From: Prevotella melaninogenica ATCC 25845 | GTDB lineage: Bacteria > Bacteroidota > Bacteroidia > Bacteroidales > Bacteroidaceae | Assembly: GCF_000144405.1 (NCBI RefSeq) | Contig: NC_014370.1 | Span: 1,431,501 to 1,495,500 of the forward strand | Length of the DNA stretch: 64,000 nucleotides | Direction: 5' to 3' | Shown here: in pieces, positions 54,071 to 63,397 of the stretch | Position numbering within the stretch: the first letter of the stretch is position 1 | How the letters are laid out: each line of letters starts with the position of its first letter | The notes under the pieces: generated by a model | The model's database searches: none | Told to the model about the DNA's origin: nothing | What the model saw: the letters and a program-made list of their open reading frames with translations, nothing else | Made by a program: the position numbers and the translations under genes

Positions 54071-56254
54071 TTAGTTAGCCATCTCTGACAAGAACTTAAT
54101 GCGTACAAGCCGAATTTCTTCTTCGCTATAGTCGCTATCTAATTCTTCCATTGCGGCATCGAGACTATCTGTCTCGCTATCCATAAAGTAGTCGTAGATA
54201 TCATCTATCTGATCCTCATCATACACATCCTCAAGGAAGTAGTCTATATTAAGCTTTGTTCCACTATAGACAATCTCTTCGATCTTTGTCAGTAGGTCAT
54301 CAAAATCAAGTCCCTCTGCTGTGGCAATATCATCAAGCGGTAACTTTCGATCGATACTCTGAATTATCTTTACCTTCTGCATAGACTTCTTTGCAACTGT
54401 TCTAACGCGTAGTTCTTCGGGTCGCTCAATGTTATTCTCTTCGCAATGTTGCTTTATCAACTCACAAAACTCTTTACCATAACGCTTTGCCTTACCTGCA
54501 CCAACGCCTTGGATATTTTGTAATTCTTGTTCATTGATAGGATACATCATTGCCATCTGCTCCAAAGAAACATCTTGGAAAATAACATAAGGAGGAATCT
54601 CTAACTTGTGTGCTATCTTCTTACGAAGGTTCTTCAGCATGGAGAAGAGTTCTGGATCGAGGACCGCTGTACCCATCATTGGCTCATCATCCTCGTCCTC
54701 CTCCTTAAATTCGGTATCCATGACTATCATGAATGACTCTGGCGACTTCAAGAATCGCTTACCAGCAGCGGTCAGCTTTAACAAACCGTAGTTCTCTACA
54801 TCCTTCTTAAGATAACCTGCCAAGAGTGCCTGACGCACAACTGGATTCCAAATCTTTGGATTCTCGTCTTCACCCTCTCCGAAATCGTCTAACTCATCAT
54901 GCTTATGATCTTTCTGGTCATCGGTAGCTCTGCCACGTACGAAGTCGATAACATACTCTTGGCGGAAATTCTCCTTCAATGTTTTCACTGCTTGGAGAAT
55001 AATAAGAAGTTGCTTCTGTGCTTCAATCTTCGTCTTTGGATGAAGACAGTTATCGCACATAGCACAGTTACACTTTGGATAATCCTCACCAAAGTAATGT
55101 AGCAACATCTTTCTACGGCAGACAGATGACTCTGCGTAAGCTTCTGTCTCTTGTAACAACTGACGACCGATATCTTGTTCTGCAACAGGCTTCCCCTCCA
55201 TAAACTTCTCCAGTTTATTAAGGTCTTTCTTAGAATAGAACACAACACAGATACCTTCCTCGCCATCGCGCCCTGCTCGTCCTGTTTCTTGATAATAGCC
55301 TTCAAGACTCTTCGGGATATCATAATGTATTACAAAACGTACGTCTGGTTTGTCAATACCCATACCAAAAGCTATGGTTGCCACAATAATATCCAACTCT
55401 TCCATGAGGAAGTCGTCCTGTGTCTTAGAGCGTGTCTCAGAATCGAGTCCTGCATGATAAGGAGCTGCCTTGATATCATTAGCTTGCAAGATAGCCGCCA
55501 ACTCCTCCACCTTCTTACGCGAAAGACAATAGATAATACCACTCTTACCGGTATGCTGTTTGATAAACTTGATAATCTGCTTATTCGTATCGTCATCACT
55601 CTTCTTTGGACGTACCTCATAATAAAGGTTCGGACGATTGAAAGAGCTTTTGAACTCGGCACAATCCTCAATACCTAAGCTACGTACAATGTCCGTACGC
55701 ACCTTATCGGTAGCCGTTGCTGTGAGTGCAATAACAGGAGCAGTGCCAATCGTTTCGATAGCACAACGAATCTTACGATACTCTGGTCGGAAATCATGTC
55801 CCCACTCCGAGATACAATGTGCCTCATCAATGGCATAGAAACTAATCTTCACTGACTTCAAGAACTCCATATTCTCTTCCTTGTTCAAGGACTCTGGAGC
55901 AACATAGAGCAGTTTTGTACGACCAGAAACGATGTCTGCACGTACCTGATCGATTTCAGCTTTCTTCAAAGAAGAGTTGAGATAATGTGCTACACCATCC
56001 TCCTCGCTGATTCCATTGATGACGTCCACTTGGTTCTTCATCAATGCAATGAGCGGAGAAACAACAATCGCCGTTCCCTCCATAATCAATGAAGGAAGTT
56101 GATAGCAAAGACTCTTTCCACCACCGGTAGGCATCAGTACGAAAGTATCGTGTCCGTCAAGAAGATTACGGATAATAGCCTCCTGGTCGCCTTTGAATTT
56201 ATCAAAGCCAAAATAGTGTTTTAGTTTTTCGGTAAGATTGACTTCTTGTGTCAT
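54071..56254 (-). CDS. recQ: RecQ-family ATP-dependent DNA helicase
   Basis: A 727-residue 3'-5' helicase of RecF-pathway repair. Motif I PTGGGKSLCYQLP (about 41-53), DEAH box YAIDEAHCISEWGHDFRPEYR (about 138), motif V GMGIDKPDVRFVIHYDIPKSLEGYYQETGRAGRDG (about 293-327). The RQC zinc site is CRRKMLLHYFGEDYPKCNCAMCDNC (four Cys). An HRDC-like domain lies near 530-600 (RKKIAHKLEIPPYVIFQDVSLEQMAMMYPINEQELQNIQGVGAGKAKRYG), and an acidic tail follows. It is the last gene on the strand after clpX, separated by a hairpin. Length is longer than E. coli RecQ because of the tail. Confidence 0.95.
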   Translation of the reverse strand: MTQEVNLTEKLKHYFGFDKFKGDQEAIIRNLLDGHDTFVLMPTGGGKSLCYQLPSLIMEGTAIVVSPLIALMKNQVDVINGISEEDGVAHYLNSSLKKAEIDQVRADIVSGRTKLLYVAPESLNKEENMEFLKSVKISFYAIDEAHCISEWGHDFRPEYRKIRCAIETIGTAPVIALTATATDKVRTDIVRSLGIEDCAEFKSSFNRPNLYYEVRPKKSDDDTNKQIIKFIKQHTGKSGIIYCLSRKKVEELAAILQANDIKAAPYHAGLDSETRSKTQDDFLMEELDIIVATIAFGMGIDKPDVRFVIHYDIPKSLEGYYQETGRAGRDGEEGICVVFYSKKDLNKLEKFMEGKPVAEQDIGRQLLQETEAYAESSVCRRKMLLHYFGEDYPKCNCAMCDNCLHPKTKIEAQKQLLIILQAVKTLKENFRQEYVIDFVRGRATDDQKDHKHDELDDFGEGEDENPKIWNPVVRQALLAGYLKKDVENYGLLKLTAAGKRFLKSPESFMIVMDTEFKEEDEDDEPMMGTAVLDPELFSMLKNLRKKIAHKLEIPPYVIFQDVSLEQMAMMYPINEQELQNIQGVGAGKAKRYGKEFCELIKQHCEENNIERPEELRVRTVAKKSMQKVKIIQSIDRKLPLDDIATAEGLDFDDLLTKIEEIVYSGTKLNIDYFLEDVYDEDQIDDIYDYFMDSETDSLDAAMEELDSDYSEEEIRLVRIKFLSEMAN

Positions 56255-56303
56255 GTTAATAGCTGGGTATTTTCCGATTCTTTACGGTTTCTGTAGAAAT
56301 TAC

Positions 56304-56345
56304 ACAGCCTACTGACGCGAAGGATTCCTCACATCAGTAGGCTGT
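56304..56345 (-). terminator. Hairpin between clpX and recQ
   Basis: Perfect 12-bp arms ACAGCCTACTGA / TCAGTAGGCTGT with an 18-base loop; weak T content follows on the minus strand. Confidence 0.65.
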
Positions 56346-56356
56346 ATATATAGGTT

Positions 56357-57595
56357 TTATGAGACTGTATTCGATTCCTGAATATGAGCCTTGTCAAGTT
56401 GTTGACGAACGTATTCTTCCGTCACCTCAAATGACTTTATCCGTCGTGAAGGTACATCGAACATAGCATCCATCATCACAGCCTCAACGATTGAACGCAA
56501 TCCACGGGCTCCAAGCTTATACTCTACACCCTTGTCTACGATGTAATCAAGTGCTGCTTCGGTGAAAGTCAACTCAATGCCATCCATCTTGAACAACTTT
56601 ATATACTGCTTCACGATAGAGTTCTTCGGCTCAACAAGAATCTTACGCAATGCCTCGCGGTCAAGCGGATTAAGATAGGTAAGCACTGGCAAACGTCCAA
56701 TAATCTCAGGAATAAGACCAAATGACTTCAAGTCTTGAGGAAGGACATACTTCATCAAGTCATTCTTATCTATCTTCGCAACGTTCTGCACAGAGTTGTA
56801 ACCAACCGTGTGCGTATTCATTCGCTGTGCTATCTTACGCTCAATACCATCGAATGCACCACCACAAATGAAGAGGATATTACGAGTATCAACGTGAATG
56901 TAATCTTGATCAGGATGCTTACGACCACCCTTTGGCGGTACGTTAACCATTGTTCCCTCCAAGAGTTTCAGTAAACCCTGCTGTACACCCTCACCGCTTA
57001 CATCACGAGTAATGCTTGGATTATCACTCTTACGCGCAATCTTATCAATCTCGTCGATAAAGACAATACCACGCTCAGCTGCTGCAACGTCATAATTAGC
57101 CACCTGCAAGAGACGTGAGAGAATACTCTCCACATCCTCTCCTACGTATCCAGCTTCTGTGAATACGGTTGCATCAACAATCGTGAAAGGCACATCAAGG
57201 AGTTTTGCTATGGTGCGAGCAAGCAATGTCTTACCCGTACCTGTAGAACCAACCATGATGATATTGCTCTTCTCAATCTCTACACCATCATCATCCTTTG
57301 GCTGTTGTAAACGCTTATAATGGTTATAAACAGCCACAGCAAGATAGCGTTTCGCCTCATCCTGACCAATGATATATTCGTCAAGATACTGTTTGATTTC
57401 CTTTGGTTTAGGAACCTTCTTGAGTTTGAAAGCCTCACCATCGCCACTCTGATCCTGCGCCAATGCACCAGTTTGCATGACGATATTATAAGCCTGCTGT
57501 GCACATTCCTCACAGATATAGCCGTTCAAGCCTGTGATAAGGAGTTTTACTTCCTTCTCACCCCGACCACAAAAACTACATTTCTTTTGGGGCAT
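56357..57595 (-). CDS. clpX: ATP-dependent Clp protease ATP-binding subunit ClpX
   Basis: AAA+ unfoldase feeding proteins to ClpP. A 412-residue chain: zinc finger with C6-x2-C9 and C28-x2-C31, Walker [12 protein letters not shown] (about 116), pore-loop and Walker B region [15 protein letters not shown] (about 183), sensor 2 [19 protein letters not shown] (about 372). ClpP-docking IGF-type tripeptide is not obvious to me but the overall sequence is canonical. It follows clpP after 9 bases. Confidence 0.97.
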   Translation of the reverse strand: MPQKKCSFCGRGEKEVKLLITGLNGYICEECAQQAYNIVMQTGALAQDQSGDGEAFKLKKVPKPKEIKQYLDEYIIGQDEAKRYLAVAVYNHYKRLQQPKDDDGVEIEKSNIIMVGSTGTGKTLLARTIAKLLDVPFTIVDATVFTEAGYVGEDVESILSRLLQVANYDVAAAERGIVFIDEIDKIARKSDNPSITRDVSGEGVQQGLLKLLEGTMVNVPPKGGRKHPDQDYIHVDTRNILFICGGAFDGIERKIAQRMNTHTVGYNSVQNVAKIDKNDLMKYVLPQDLKSFGLIPEIIGRLPVLTYLNPLDREALRKILVEPKNSIVKQYIKLFKMDGIELTFTEAALDYIVDKGVEYKLGARGLRSIVEAVMMDAMFDVPSRRIKSFEVTEEYVRQQLDKAHIQESNTVS

Positions 57596-57604
57596 TATTA
57601 TCCT

Positions 57605-58297
57605 TTACTTTACTTCTTCTGAAGCGTTATTTACTGGTTTTCTCATCAAAACCTCATCAATCATACCGTACTCCTTAGCCTCTTCTGAAGTCATCCAGTA
57701 GTTACGGTCACTATCATTCCAAACCTTATCGAATGGTTGATGAGAATGTTCGCTAATGATGTTATAGAGTTCTTTCTTGAACTTCTGAATCTCGCGTGCC
57801 TCAATCTCAATGTCAGATGCCTGACCTTGTACACCACCCAATGGCTGGTGAATCATCACACGACTATGTTTCAAGGCAGAACGCTTGCCCTCCTTACCCG
57901 CAACGAGCAATACGGCAGCCATAGATGCAGCCATACCTGTACAGAGTGTAGCAACGTCACTGGAGATAAATTGCATGGTATCATAAATACCTAAACCCGC
58001 AGTAACGCTTCCACCAGGAGAGTTAATATAAATAGATATATCCTTACCTGGGTCAACAGAGTCCAAGTAAAGCAGCTGTGCCTGAATTGTATTGGCTGAA
58101 TAGTCATCTACCTGAGTCCCGAGGAAGATGATTCTCTCCATCATCAGACGTGAGAAGACATCCATCTGAGTCACATTCAACTGACGCTCCTCAAGGATAT
58201 ATGGGTTAAGATACTGCGCCTGTGCTCTCATCACGTCATCAAGCACCATACCATTCATCCCAAGATGCCCTGTAGCATACCTTCTAAAATCGTTCAT
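57605..58297 (-). CDS. clpP: ATP-dependent Clp protease proteolytic subunit ClpP
   Basis: Serine protease forming the 14-subunit barrel. The 230 residues include the catalytic triad Ser125 (CTGMAASMAA), His150 (VMIHQPLGG) and Asp195 (WNDSDRN). The N-terminal 30-odd residues would be a propeptide or axial loop. GMAAS replaces the more usual GQAAS, a mild Bacteroidota-type variation. Second gene behind tig, first of clpP-clpX, with its promoter inside a large inverted repeat. Confidence 0.97.
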   Translation of the reverse strand: MNDFRRYATGHLGMNGMVLDDVMRAQAQYLNPYILEERQLNVTQMDVFSRLMMERIIFLGTQVDDYSANTIQAQLLYLDSVDPGKDISIYINSPGGSVTAGLGIYDTMQFISSDVATLCTGMAASMAAVLLVAGKEGKRSALKHSRVMIHQPLGGVQGQASDIEIEAREIQKFKKELYNIISEHSHQPFDKVWNDSDRNYWMTSEEAKEYGMIDEVLMRKPVNNASEEVK

Positions 58298-58332
58298 TAT
58301 TTTCCTTTCTTATAATTTATATATGACAAAAA

Positions 58333-58447
58333 ATAGAGGTTATCGACCTCCCTTATCATTGTCATCTATACAAACACCATGCCACTCAGTGCGACACTTG
58401 CCTGCATATCTAAAGCAAAGATAAGCAAAAAAATCGATAACCTCTAT
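58333..58447. repeat. Long-loop inverted repeat between tig and clpP, with the clpP promoter in the loop
   Basis: Perfect 14-bp arms ATAGAGGTTATCGA (58333-58346) and TCGATAACCTCTAT (58434-58447). The 87-base loop holds the clpP -7 box TATCTTTGC (58423-58415, minus strand). It may act as a terminator for tig in RNA and affect clpP expression. Confidence 0.65.
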
Positions 58448-58474
58448 ATATAAAGGAAGATTTTTCTAAAAATA

Positions 58475-59839
58475 TTACTCGCTTACAAGTTTGTTGAATT
58501 CCTCAAGACTTACTGTCTTAACGTTCAATTTAACAACCTCCTTGATAGCCTCAGCAAGCTTACGATCGAGAGCTGCCTCAACGAATGAATCTACATTCTC
58601 ACGCTTCTTCAGCATCTCATCAGCATAACCATTCAAGTAATCCTCTGGTACGTTGGTCATACCATACTGAGCAAACTGTGCACGTGCCATCTGGCGAGCG
58701 CTCTCACGAACATCATTGTCATCAACTTTGATGTTGTGATCCTTAGCCAACTGCTCCTTAATCAAGTGCCATGTCAACTCCTTGATGCTCTGTGCATAGT
58801 TCTTCTCTACGAACTCCTCACCCTTATCTTGGTTGTTTGCCAACATGATGCGCTTTAAGATAGCGTCTGGATAAGTCAAATCGCCTACCTTCTTCTCGCA
58901 GTAAGCGCGGAGATCCTGAATGAACTTGTAGTTAGAATCGCCCTTCAACTGCTCTGTCAAACCGTCAGCGATAGCCTTACGGAAAGCTGCCTCATCCTTG
59001 ATATCAGCATCCTCACCATAAACACTCTTCCAAAGCTCAGCGTTGTTCTCAGCCTTAACGAAGCGTGAAATCTCTGTAATCTGATAAGAGAAGTCACCCT
59101 TGTGCTCAGCAACCTCCTCCTTCTTAATCTTCAAGAGTGAAGAAACCTCGATATCATTATCAGGATAAGCTGCTGTTGGATTAAAGGTAATGATATCACC
59201 AAGCTTAGCACCATCGAAAAGCTTCTTCTGATCCTCAACCTTGATATACTGTGGCATCAATGATGCACCCTCAACGGTGATACCACCCTCGAGTGTATTT
59301 CCATTCTCATCCAACTCACGGAGGTCACCCTTCAACAAGTCACGCTGCTCTGGATCGAATGTTTCAGCCTGCTCATAGTGACCAGAACGGCTCTGGAACA
59401 TCTCAACCTGCTGATCAATCAACTTATCATCAACAGCAATCTCGTAGTAGTCAATCTTGTTCTTGCCATTCAGTTCAATCTTGAATTCTGGAGCAACAGC
59501 AATATCAAACTTGAACTCGTAAGGAGCTGGTTTCTCCAAGTCTACTGCCTCTTGAGACTCAGAACCCATTGGCTGACCCAACATCTGAATCTTGTTATCA
59601 GCGATATATTTCTGGAGGCTCTCACCAAGAATCTTATTAATAGCATCCATCTTTACCTGTGGACCATACTGACGCTTAATCAGACCTACAGGCACCTGAC
59701 CCTGACGGAAACCAGGAACGTTGGCACGCTTGCGATAATCCTTGAGAGTTTTCTCTACCTCATCCTTGTAATCAGCTTCCTCAACAGTGATGGTCATCAA
59801 GCCATTCACTTTGTCGGGATTCTCAAATGAAATTTTCAT
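58475..59839 (-). CDS. tig: Trigger factor
   Basis: Ribosome-bound chaperone and prolyl isomerase. Started at the ATG at 59839 (MKISFENPDKVNG), the product has 454 residues; a further upstream ATG (59878) adds 13 unlikely residues. The ribosome-binding loop is GFRQGQVP (near 44), matching GFRxGxxP. An FKBP-like middle domain is poorly conserved (DLLKGDLRELDENGNTLEGGITVEG near 175) as in Bacteroidota, and the helical C-terminal arms end in VSLEEFNKLVSE. Its own -7 box lies about 100 bases upstream; clpP and clpX follow. Confidence 0.93.
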   Translation of the reverse strand: MKISFENPDKVNGLMTITVEEADYKDEVEKTLKDYRKRANVPGFRQGQVPVGLIKRQYGPQVKMDAINKILGESLQKYIADNKIQMLGQPMGSESQEAVDLEKPAPYEFKFDIAVAPEFKIELNGKNKIDYYEIAVDDKLIDQQVEMFQSRSGHYEQAETFDPEQRDLLKGDLRELDENGNTLEGGITVEGASLMPQYIKVEDQKKLFDGAKLGDIITFNPTAAYPDNDIEVSSLLKIKKEEVAEHKGDFSYQITEISRFVKAENNAELWKSVYGEDADIKDEAAFRKAIADGLTEQLKGDSNYKFIQDLRAYCEKKVGDLTYPDAILKRIMLANNQDKGEEFVEKNYAQSIKELTWHLIKEQLAKDHNIKVDDNDVRESARQMARAQFAQYGMTNVPEDYLNGYADEMLKKRENVDSFVEAALDRKLAEAIKEVVKLNVKTVSLEEFNKLVSE

Positions 59840-59937
59840 CTTTGATGTTATATATTTATGTTTATTATTATTTATCAAAAGTATAAGTTCACAAGAGGGC
59901 GCAATTACCCCTTATAGACTTTGAAGTGCAAAGATAC

Positions 59938-59946
59938 TTAAAAAAT
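59938..59946 (-). promoter_or_regulatory. -7 box of tig
   Basis: Minus strand TATCTTTGC, about 100 bases before the tig ATG at 59839. Confidence 0.55.
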
Positions 59947-59984
59947 CGCATAACCTTATAATATATAAGTGGAAATTTGTTTTT

Positions 59985-60098
59985 TTAACCAAGATAATTG
60001 GCTAAGGAAGGCTATAATTGGGGTTATTTTTCAATCAACAAAGCTGCTTACAGCCAACTCTTTTATAGTGTTTTACCGTAAGCAGCTTTTTATTTTGC
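59985..60098 (+). ncRNA. Candidate small RNA between tig and lptB
   Basis: A strong terminator (12-bp stem AAAGCTGCTTAC / GTAAGCAGCTTT, 60040-60089, then TTTTATTTT) lies on the plus strand with no plus gene in front of it. A near -7 box GAAATTTG ends near 59976, so a transcript of about 115 bases is possible. No family is recognised. Confidence 0.35.
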
Positions 60099-60130
60099 AC
60101 TTACCCTTTATATCTGAAAGGCTCCTTACT

Positions 60131-60222
60131 CGAATTATTTTCATGAAAATAAATATTTATGGTCGTGAAGAAAAATATTTCTTTTCATGAAAAAAAATAT
60201 TTTTCTTCATGAAAATAATTCG
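60131..60222. repeat. AT-rich 22-bp palindromic array, copy 2 (four units)
   Basis: CATG or CGTG cores at 60142, 60164, 60186 and 60208, exactly 22 bases apart, with AAATATTT palindromes between. The ends CGAATTATTTTCATGAA and TTCATGAAAATAATTCG are perfect 17-bp inverted repeats. Confidence 0.85.
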
Positions 60223-60246
60223 CAACTTACTTACTCTTGCATAAAC

Positions 60247-60280
60247 AAAGGCGCAAAGAATACTTTATCTTTGCGCCTTT
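60247..60280 (-). terminator. Terminator of lptB
   Basis: Perfect 13-bp stem AAAGGCGCAAAGA / TCTTTGCGCCTTT with an 8-base loop, then GTTT on the minus strand, 45 bases after the lptB stop. Confidence 0.85.
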
Positions 60281-60324
60281 CTGACGGCTAATATAGCCTA
60301 TCTAAAAGAGAGGATATATTCCTC

Positions 60325-61152
60325 TTATAAACCATTCGCCTCTTCCTGCGCACGTTTACGCTGATCGAGCAACTGGAAGTCTTTCTTCTGAAGAACGAAA
60401 TCTGTACCGAGATATTTCTCCTTCACAATCTTATTGGCTGCCAACTCTTCTGGAGTACCCTTGAAGAGGATGCGTCCCTCAAAAAGAAGATAGGCGCGAT
60501 CGGTAATATTCAACGTCTCATGTACATTGTGATCGGTAATAAGAATACCAATATTACGGAACTTCAAACGCCAAACAATGTGCTGAATATCCTCTACAGC
60601 AATAGGGTCTACGCCCGCAAAAGGCTCATCAAGCATGATAAACTTTGGGTCAATAGCCAAACAACGAGCAATCTCACAACGACGACGCTCACCACCAGAA
60701 AGTCGGTCTCCAAGATTCTTACGTACCTTCTCCAATCGGAATTCACGAATCAGACTCTCCATCTTATCAATGCGCTCCTGCTTTGACAGCTTTGTCATCT
60801 CCAAGACACTCATAATATTATCTTCCACACTCATCTTACGGAAGACACTCGCCTCCTGTGGAAGATAGCCAATACCTGCACGAGCACGCTTATAAACAGG
60901 GAAGTTGGTAATTTCCTGATCGTCAATATATACATGTCCCTCATTAGGAACAACCAATCCCGTTGTCATATAAAATGACGTAGTTTTTCCCGCACCATTT
61001 GGTCCGAGCAATCCCACAATCTCACCCTGCTTCACATTGATGCTCACACCATTGGCAACAGTACGCTTTCCGTATCGCTTCACCAGTTTATCTGTACGAA
61101 GAATACTTCCCTCGCCTTCTGGGCGCACAACAATATTATCTGATTCTGACAT
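60325..61152 (-). CDS. lptB: LPS export ABC transporter ATP-binding protein LptB
   Basis: ATPase of the LptB2FG complex that lifts lipopolysaccharide out of the inner membrane. The 275 residues contain Walker [10 protein letters not shown] (about 49-57), Q-loop [20 protein letters not shown] (about 94-113), signature [16 protein letters not shown] (about 151), Walker [19 protein letters not shown] and switch His in [11 protein letters not shown]. These are the LptB-type sequences. The C-terminal extension ([20 protein letters not shown]) is longer than in E. coli. Monocistronic. It belongs with the OstA-like protein at 45574. Confidence 0.95.
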   Translation of the reverse strand: MSESDNIVVRPEGEGSILRTDKLVKRYGKRTVANGVSINVKQGEIVGLLGPNGAGKTTSFYMTTGLVVPNEGHVYIDDQEITNFPVYKRARAGIGYLPQEASVFRKMSVEDNIMSVLEMTKLSKQERIDKMESLIREFRLEKVRKNLGDRLSGGERRRCEIARCLAIDPKFIMLDEPFAGVDPIAVEDIQHIVWRLKFRNIGILITDHNVHETLNITDRAYLLFEGRILFKGTPEELAANKIVKEKYLGTDFVLQKKDFQLLDQRKRAQEEANGL

Positions 61153-61176
61153 AGTTTTCTCTTTTAAGCTATCGCT

Positions 61177-61185
61177 GCAAAATTA
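61177..61185 (-). promoter_or_regulatory. -7 box of lptB
   Basis: Minus strand TAATTTTGC, 25 bases before the ATG. Confidence 0.5.
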
Positions 61186-61328
61186 CGAAATAAAAAGCAG
61201 ATAGCAATCATAAAGACGTGAAAAGAAACAAAAGAACAATACAGATAAATGTATAGCTACGTGTGTACGCTTCTATTAAAAGACATTCTCACGAAGGTTC
61301 TCTGCCCTGTTTACTTGGTGGCTATTCC

Positions 61329-62462
61329 CTATTCTTCGCCAGAAGTATATCTTAACAGTTCCTGCTCGAATGCCGTCGTCCACACTTCATTACTAAGTGC
61401 TGCCGATATTGAATTAAGGGCTTGACACTGCTCTCGCGAGATAGTCCTGCGTTCGTGATGATATGCCCATGGAGCCAACATAAGGAGTCGCCCTTCACAA
61501 CAAGCATCAAAGTACTTCCCTGGCGGTTTATAGAGAGGCGGAAAACCGTTTTCCAGCAAGACTATAAGCGGGAGTTTCTCCTCCAATGCAGCACGTGCTA
61601 TTTCTTTTTCTCCAGCCGATATACAGGGGCTAACAAGTACTCCTCCCTCTCGTCCTCGTGCAAAGAAGTATTCCTTTTGCAAGGCTATAAGGCGCAGATT
61701 CTCTGGTGTCTTATTATTATGACAACGCACCTGCAGTCTTATTGGGTGCTCCAGTAACCACTGATTTCCTATAGCAGAGAAAGTTCTTTCACCCACCTTC
61801 AAACTATTCACGACACGAAAGAGTTGCGGATTATCCCGCTTCATCGCCAGCCGTCGTGGGTTATCAGCAATATATCTGAACATATTCTCCAGCTGTCCCT
61901 TCCCCCTTAGCACGCTGTCATGATAGCCCGGCGCAAAGAGCATGCCATGCTCTGGGTGCTTACAGCCTCGCTGTTTCGCCCCTTCTCCGCAGCCAGCCAG
62001 CCTCTGCCTTCCTATTCTGTCCTCCTGTTCCTGCTTCTGAGGCATTGCCTCAGAACTCCCCAACACCAACCGCCGATACGCCCGATTACAGCCTACCTTG
62101 AACCCATTAATAACCTTCCCCAGGTGTACAGCCATCTCATGCGTTACAAAGAGGATGCCGTGTATATGATCCGGCATAACCTGAAAGGCAAGCACACTCA
62201 CCTCTGGATAATGCTTAGGAATCTCTCTCCAACAACGCTCAACCTCACTCCCCAGCTCTGTTGGCTCAACATAGGCAGATGCTACAGCTGCTGTCCTTCG
62301 CATAAGCCTCCCCAACAATGGCTGCCTTCCTTCCGTACAGAGCGTTATCATATAGATACACCGCCCTTGATAGTCATGCCCTTTAAGCCTCCGTAGCAGC
62401 GACGCCACACGCTCACGACGCCAACCTACCCCTTCCACATATATTGCAGGATTACTTTTCAT
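61329..62462 (-). CDS. Y1-family (RAYT-like) transposase with a SLOG/DprA-like C-terminal domain
   Basis: Started at the ATG at 62462, 377 residues; an upstream ATG (62663) would run through the promoter region. The N-terminal half is a REP-associated tyrosine transposase: the HUH motif is MPDHIHG (His99, His101), and the nucleophile is Tyr197 in NMFRYIADNPRR. Such enzymes nick and join single strands at REP palindromes. Residues about 240-377 are extra: GGVLVSPCISAGEKEIARAALEEKLPLIVLLENGF and GKYFDACCEGRLLMLAPW recall the DprA/LOG nucleotide-binding fold, which I infer only by pattern. The gene is more GC-rich than its neighbours. No terminal repeats of its own are evident; REP-like pairs are near. 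Confidence 0.78.
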   Translation of the reverse strand: MKSNPAIYVEGVGWRRERVASLLRRLKGHDYQGRCIYMITLCTEGRQPLLGRLMRRTAAVASAYVEPTELGSEVERCWREIPKHYPEVSVLAFQVMPDHIHGILFVTHEMAVHLGKVINGFKVGCNRAYRRLVLGSSEAMPQKQEQEDRIGRQRLAGCGEGAKQRGCKHPEHGMLFAPGYHDSVLRGKGQLENMFRYIADNPRRLAMKRDNPQLFRVVNSLKVGERTFSAIGNQWLLEHPIRLQVRCHNNKTPENLRLIALQKEYFFARGREGGVLVSPCISAGEKEIARAALEEKLPLIVLLENGFPPLYKPPGKYFDACCEGRLLMLAPWAYHHERRTISREQCQALNSISAALSNEVWTTAFEQELLRYTSGEE

Positions 62463-62489
62463 AGCTTTCAACTCATAGTTTGTCACGCA

Positions 62490-62497
62490 CAAAGATA
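62490..62497 (-). promoter_or_regulatory. -7 box of the RAYT-like gene
   Basis: Minus strand TATCTTTG, 28 bases before the ATG at 62462; this fixes the short start. Confidence 0.5.
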
Positions 62498-62615
62498 CAA
62501 ATATAATCCTAAAAGAACTACACAACAGTGCCAAAGATACTATATACAAAAAGCGAAAGTAGCCTTCATGACTATTAAATAATGTCTTTCTTTTCTCTTT
62601 CTGTGATATTTTGGT

Positions 62616-62624
62616 TAAATTTGC
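62616..62624 (+). promoter_or_regulatory. -7 box of mlaE
   Basis: TAAATTTGC, 26 bases before the ATG at 62650. Confidence 0.6.
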
Positions 62625-62649
62625 ATTTTGAACATCAAATAGAAAGAAC

Positions 62650-63396
62650 ATGCTTTTATTCAAATGGCTGACAACATTCGGTAATTATCTTATATTGATG
62701 GGACGCTCATTCAGTCGTCCTGAACGAATGAGAATGTTCCTTAAGCGATATGTTAAAGAGATGTCCCAGTTGGGTGTAGACTCAATCGGTATCGTATTAC
62801 TCATCTCTTTCTTCATTGGAGCAGTTATATGTATACAGATTAAACTTAACGTGCAGAGCCCTTGGATGCCACATTGGGTGTCGGGTTATGTGACGAGAGA
62901 AATTATGCTTTTGGAGTTCTCCAGCAGTATCATGTGTCTGATCCTATCAGGTAAGGTTGGGTCAAACATTGCTTCAGAGTTAGGAACCATGCGTGTGACG
63001 CAGCAGATAGATGCCTTAGAGATTATGGGTATCAACTCTGCCAGCTACCTCATCTTACCAAAGATTATGGGACTCATCACAATCATGCCATTCCTTGTTA
63101 TCTTCTCTGCAGCAACAGGTATCATTGGAGCATACGCCACAGCCTACCTTGCACATATCATCACACCAGTAGATTTGACTGCTGGTTTGCAACATGATTT
63201 CAATCCGTGGTTTATGTGGATGAGTATCATCAAGGGATTCTTCTTTGCCTTTATCATTTCAAGTGTATCGTCTTATATGGGCTACACGGTGAAGGGCGGA
63301 AGTGTTGAGGTCGGTAAGGCATCTACAGATGCTGTAGTCTGCTCAAGCGTACTGATTCTCTTCAGTGACGTTTTCCTCACACAGATGTTGAGTTAA
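62650..63396 (+). CDS. mlaE: MlaE/YrbE-type lipid transport permease
   Basis: Inner-membrane permease of a Mla/MCE phospholipid transport system, or its Bacteroidota relative. The 248 residues hold about five hydrophobic helices and the family core MLLEFSSSIMCLILSGKVGSNIASELGTMRVTQQIDALEIMGINSASYLILPKIMGLI (about 94-150). The partner ATPase MlaF begins 146 bases downstream, but a REP-like inverted pair lies between them. The MCE protein is expected beyond the window. It would keep outer-membrane lipid asymmetry. Confidence 0.94.
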   Translation: MLLFKWLTTFGNYLILMGRSFSRPERMRMFLKRYVKEMSQLGVDSIGIVLLISFFIGAVICIQIKLNVQSPWMPHWVSGYVTREIMLLEFSSSIMCLILSGKVGSNIASELGTMRVTQQIDALEIMGINSASYLILPKIMGLITIMPFLVIFSAATGIIGAYATAYLAHIITPVDLTAGLQHDFNPWFMWMSIIKGFFFAFIISSVSSYMGYTVKGGSVEVGKASTDAVVCSSVLILFSDVFLTQMLS

Positions 63397-63397
63397 A

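Noticed and set aside
62463..62663. N-terminal 67-residue extension of the RAYT-like protein
   Set aside because: It would start upstream of the -7 box at 62490-62497 and overlaps the mlaE promoter; the ATG at 62462 fits better.
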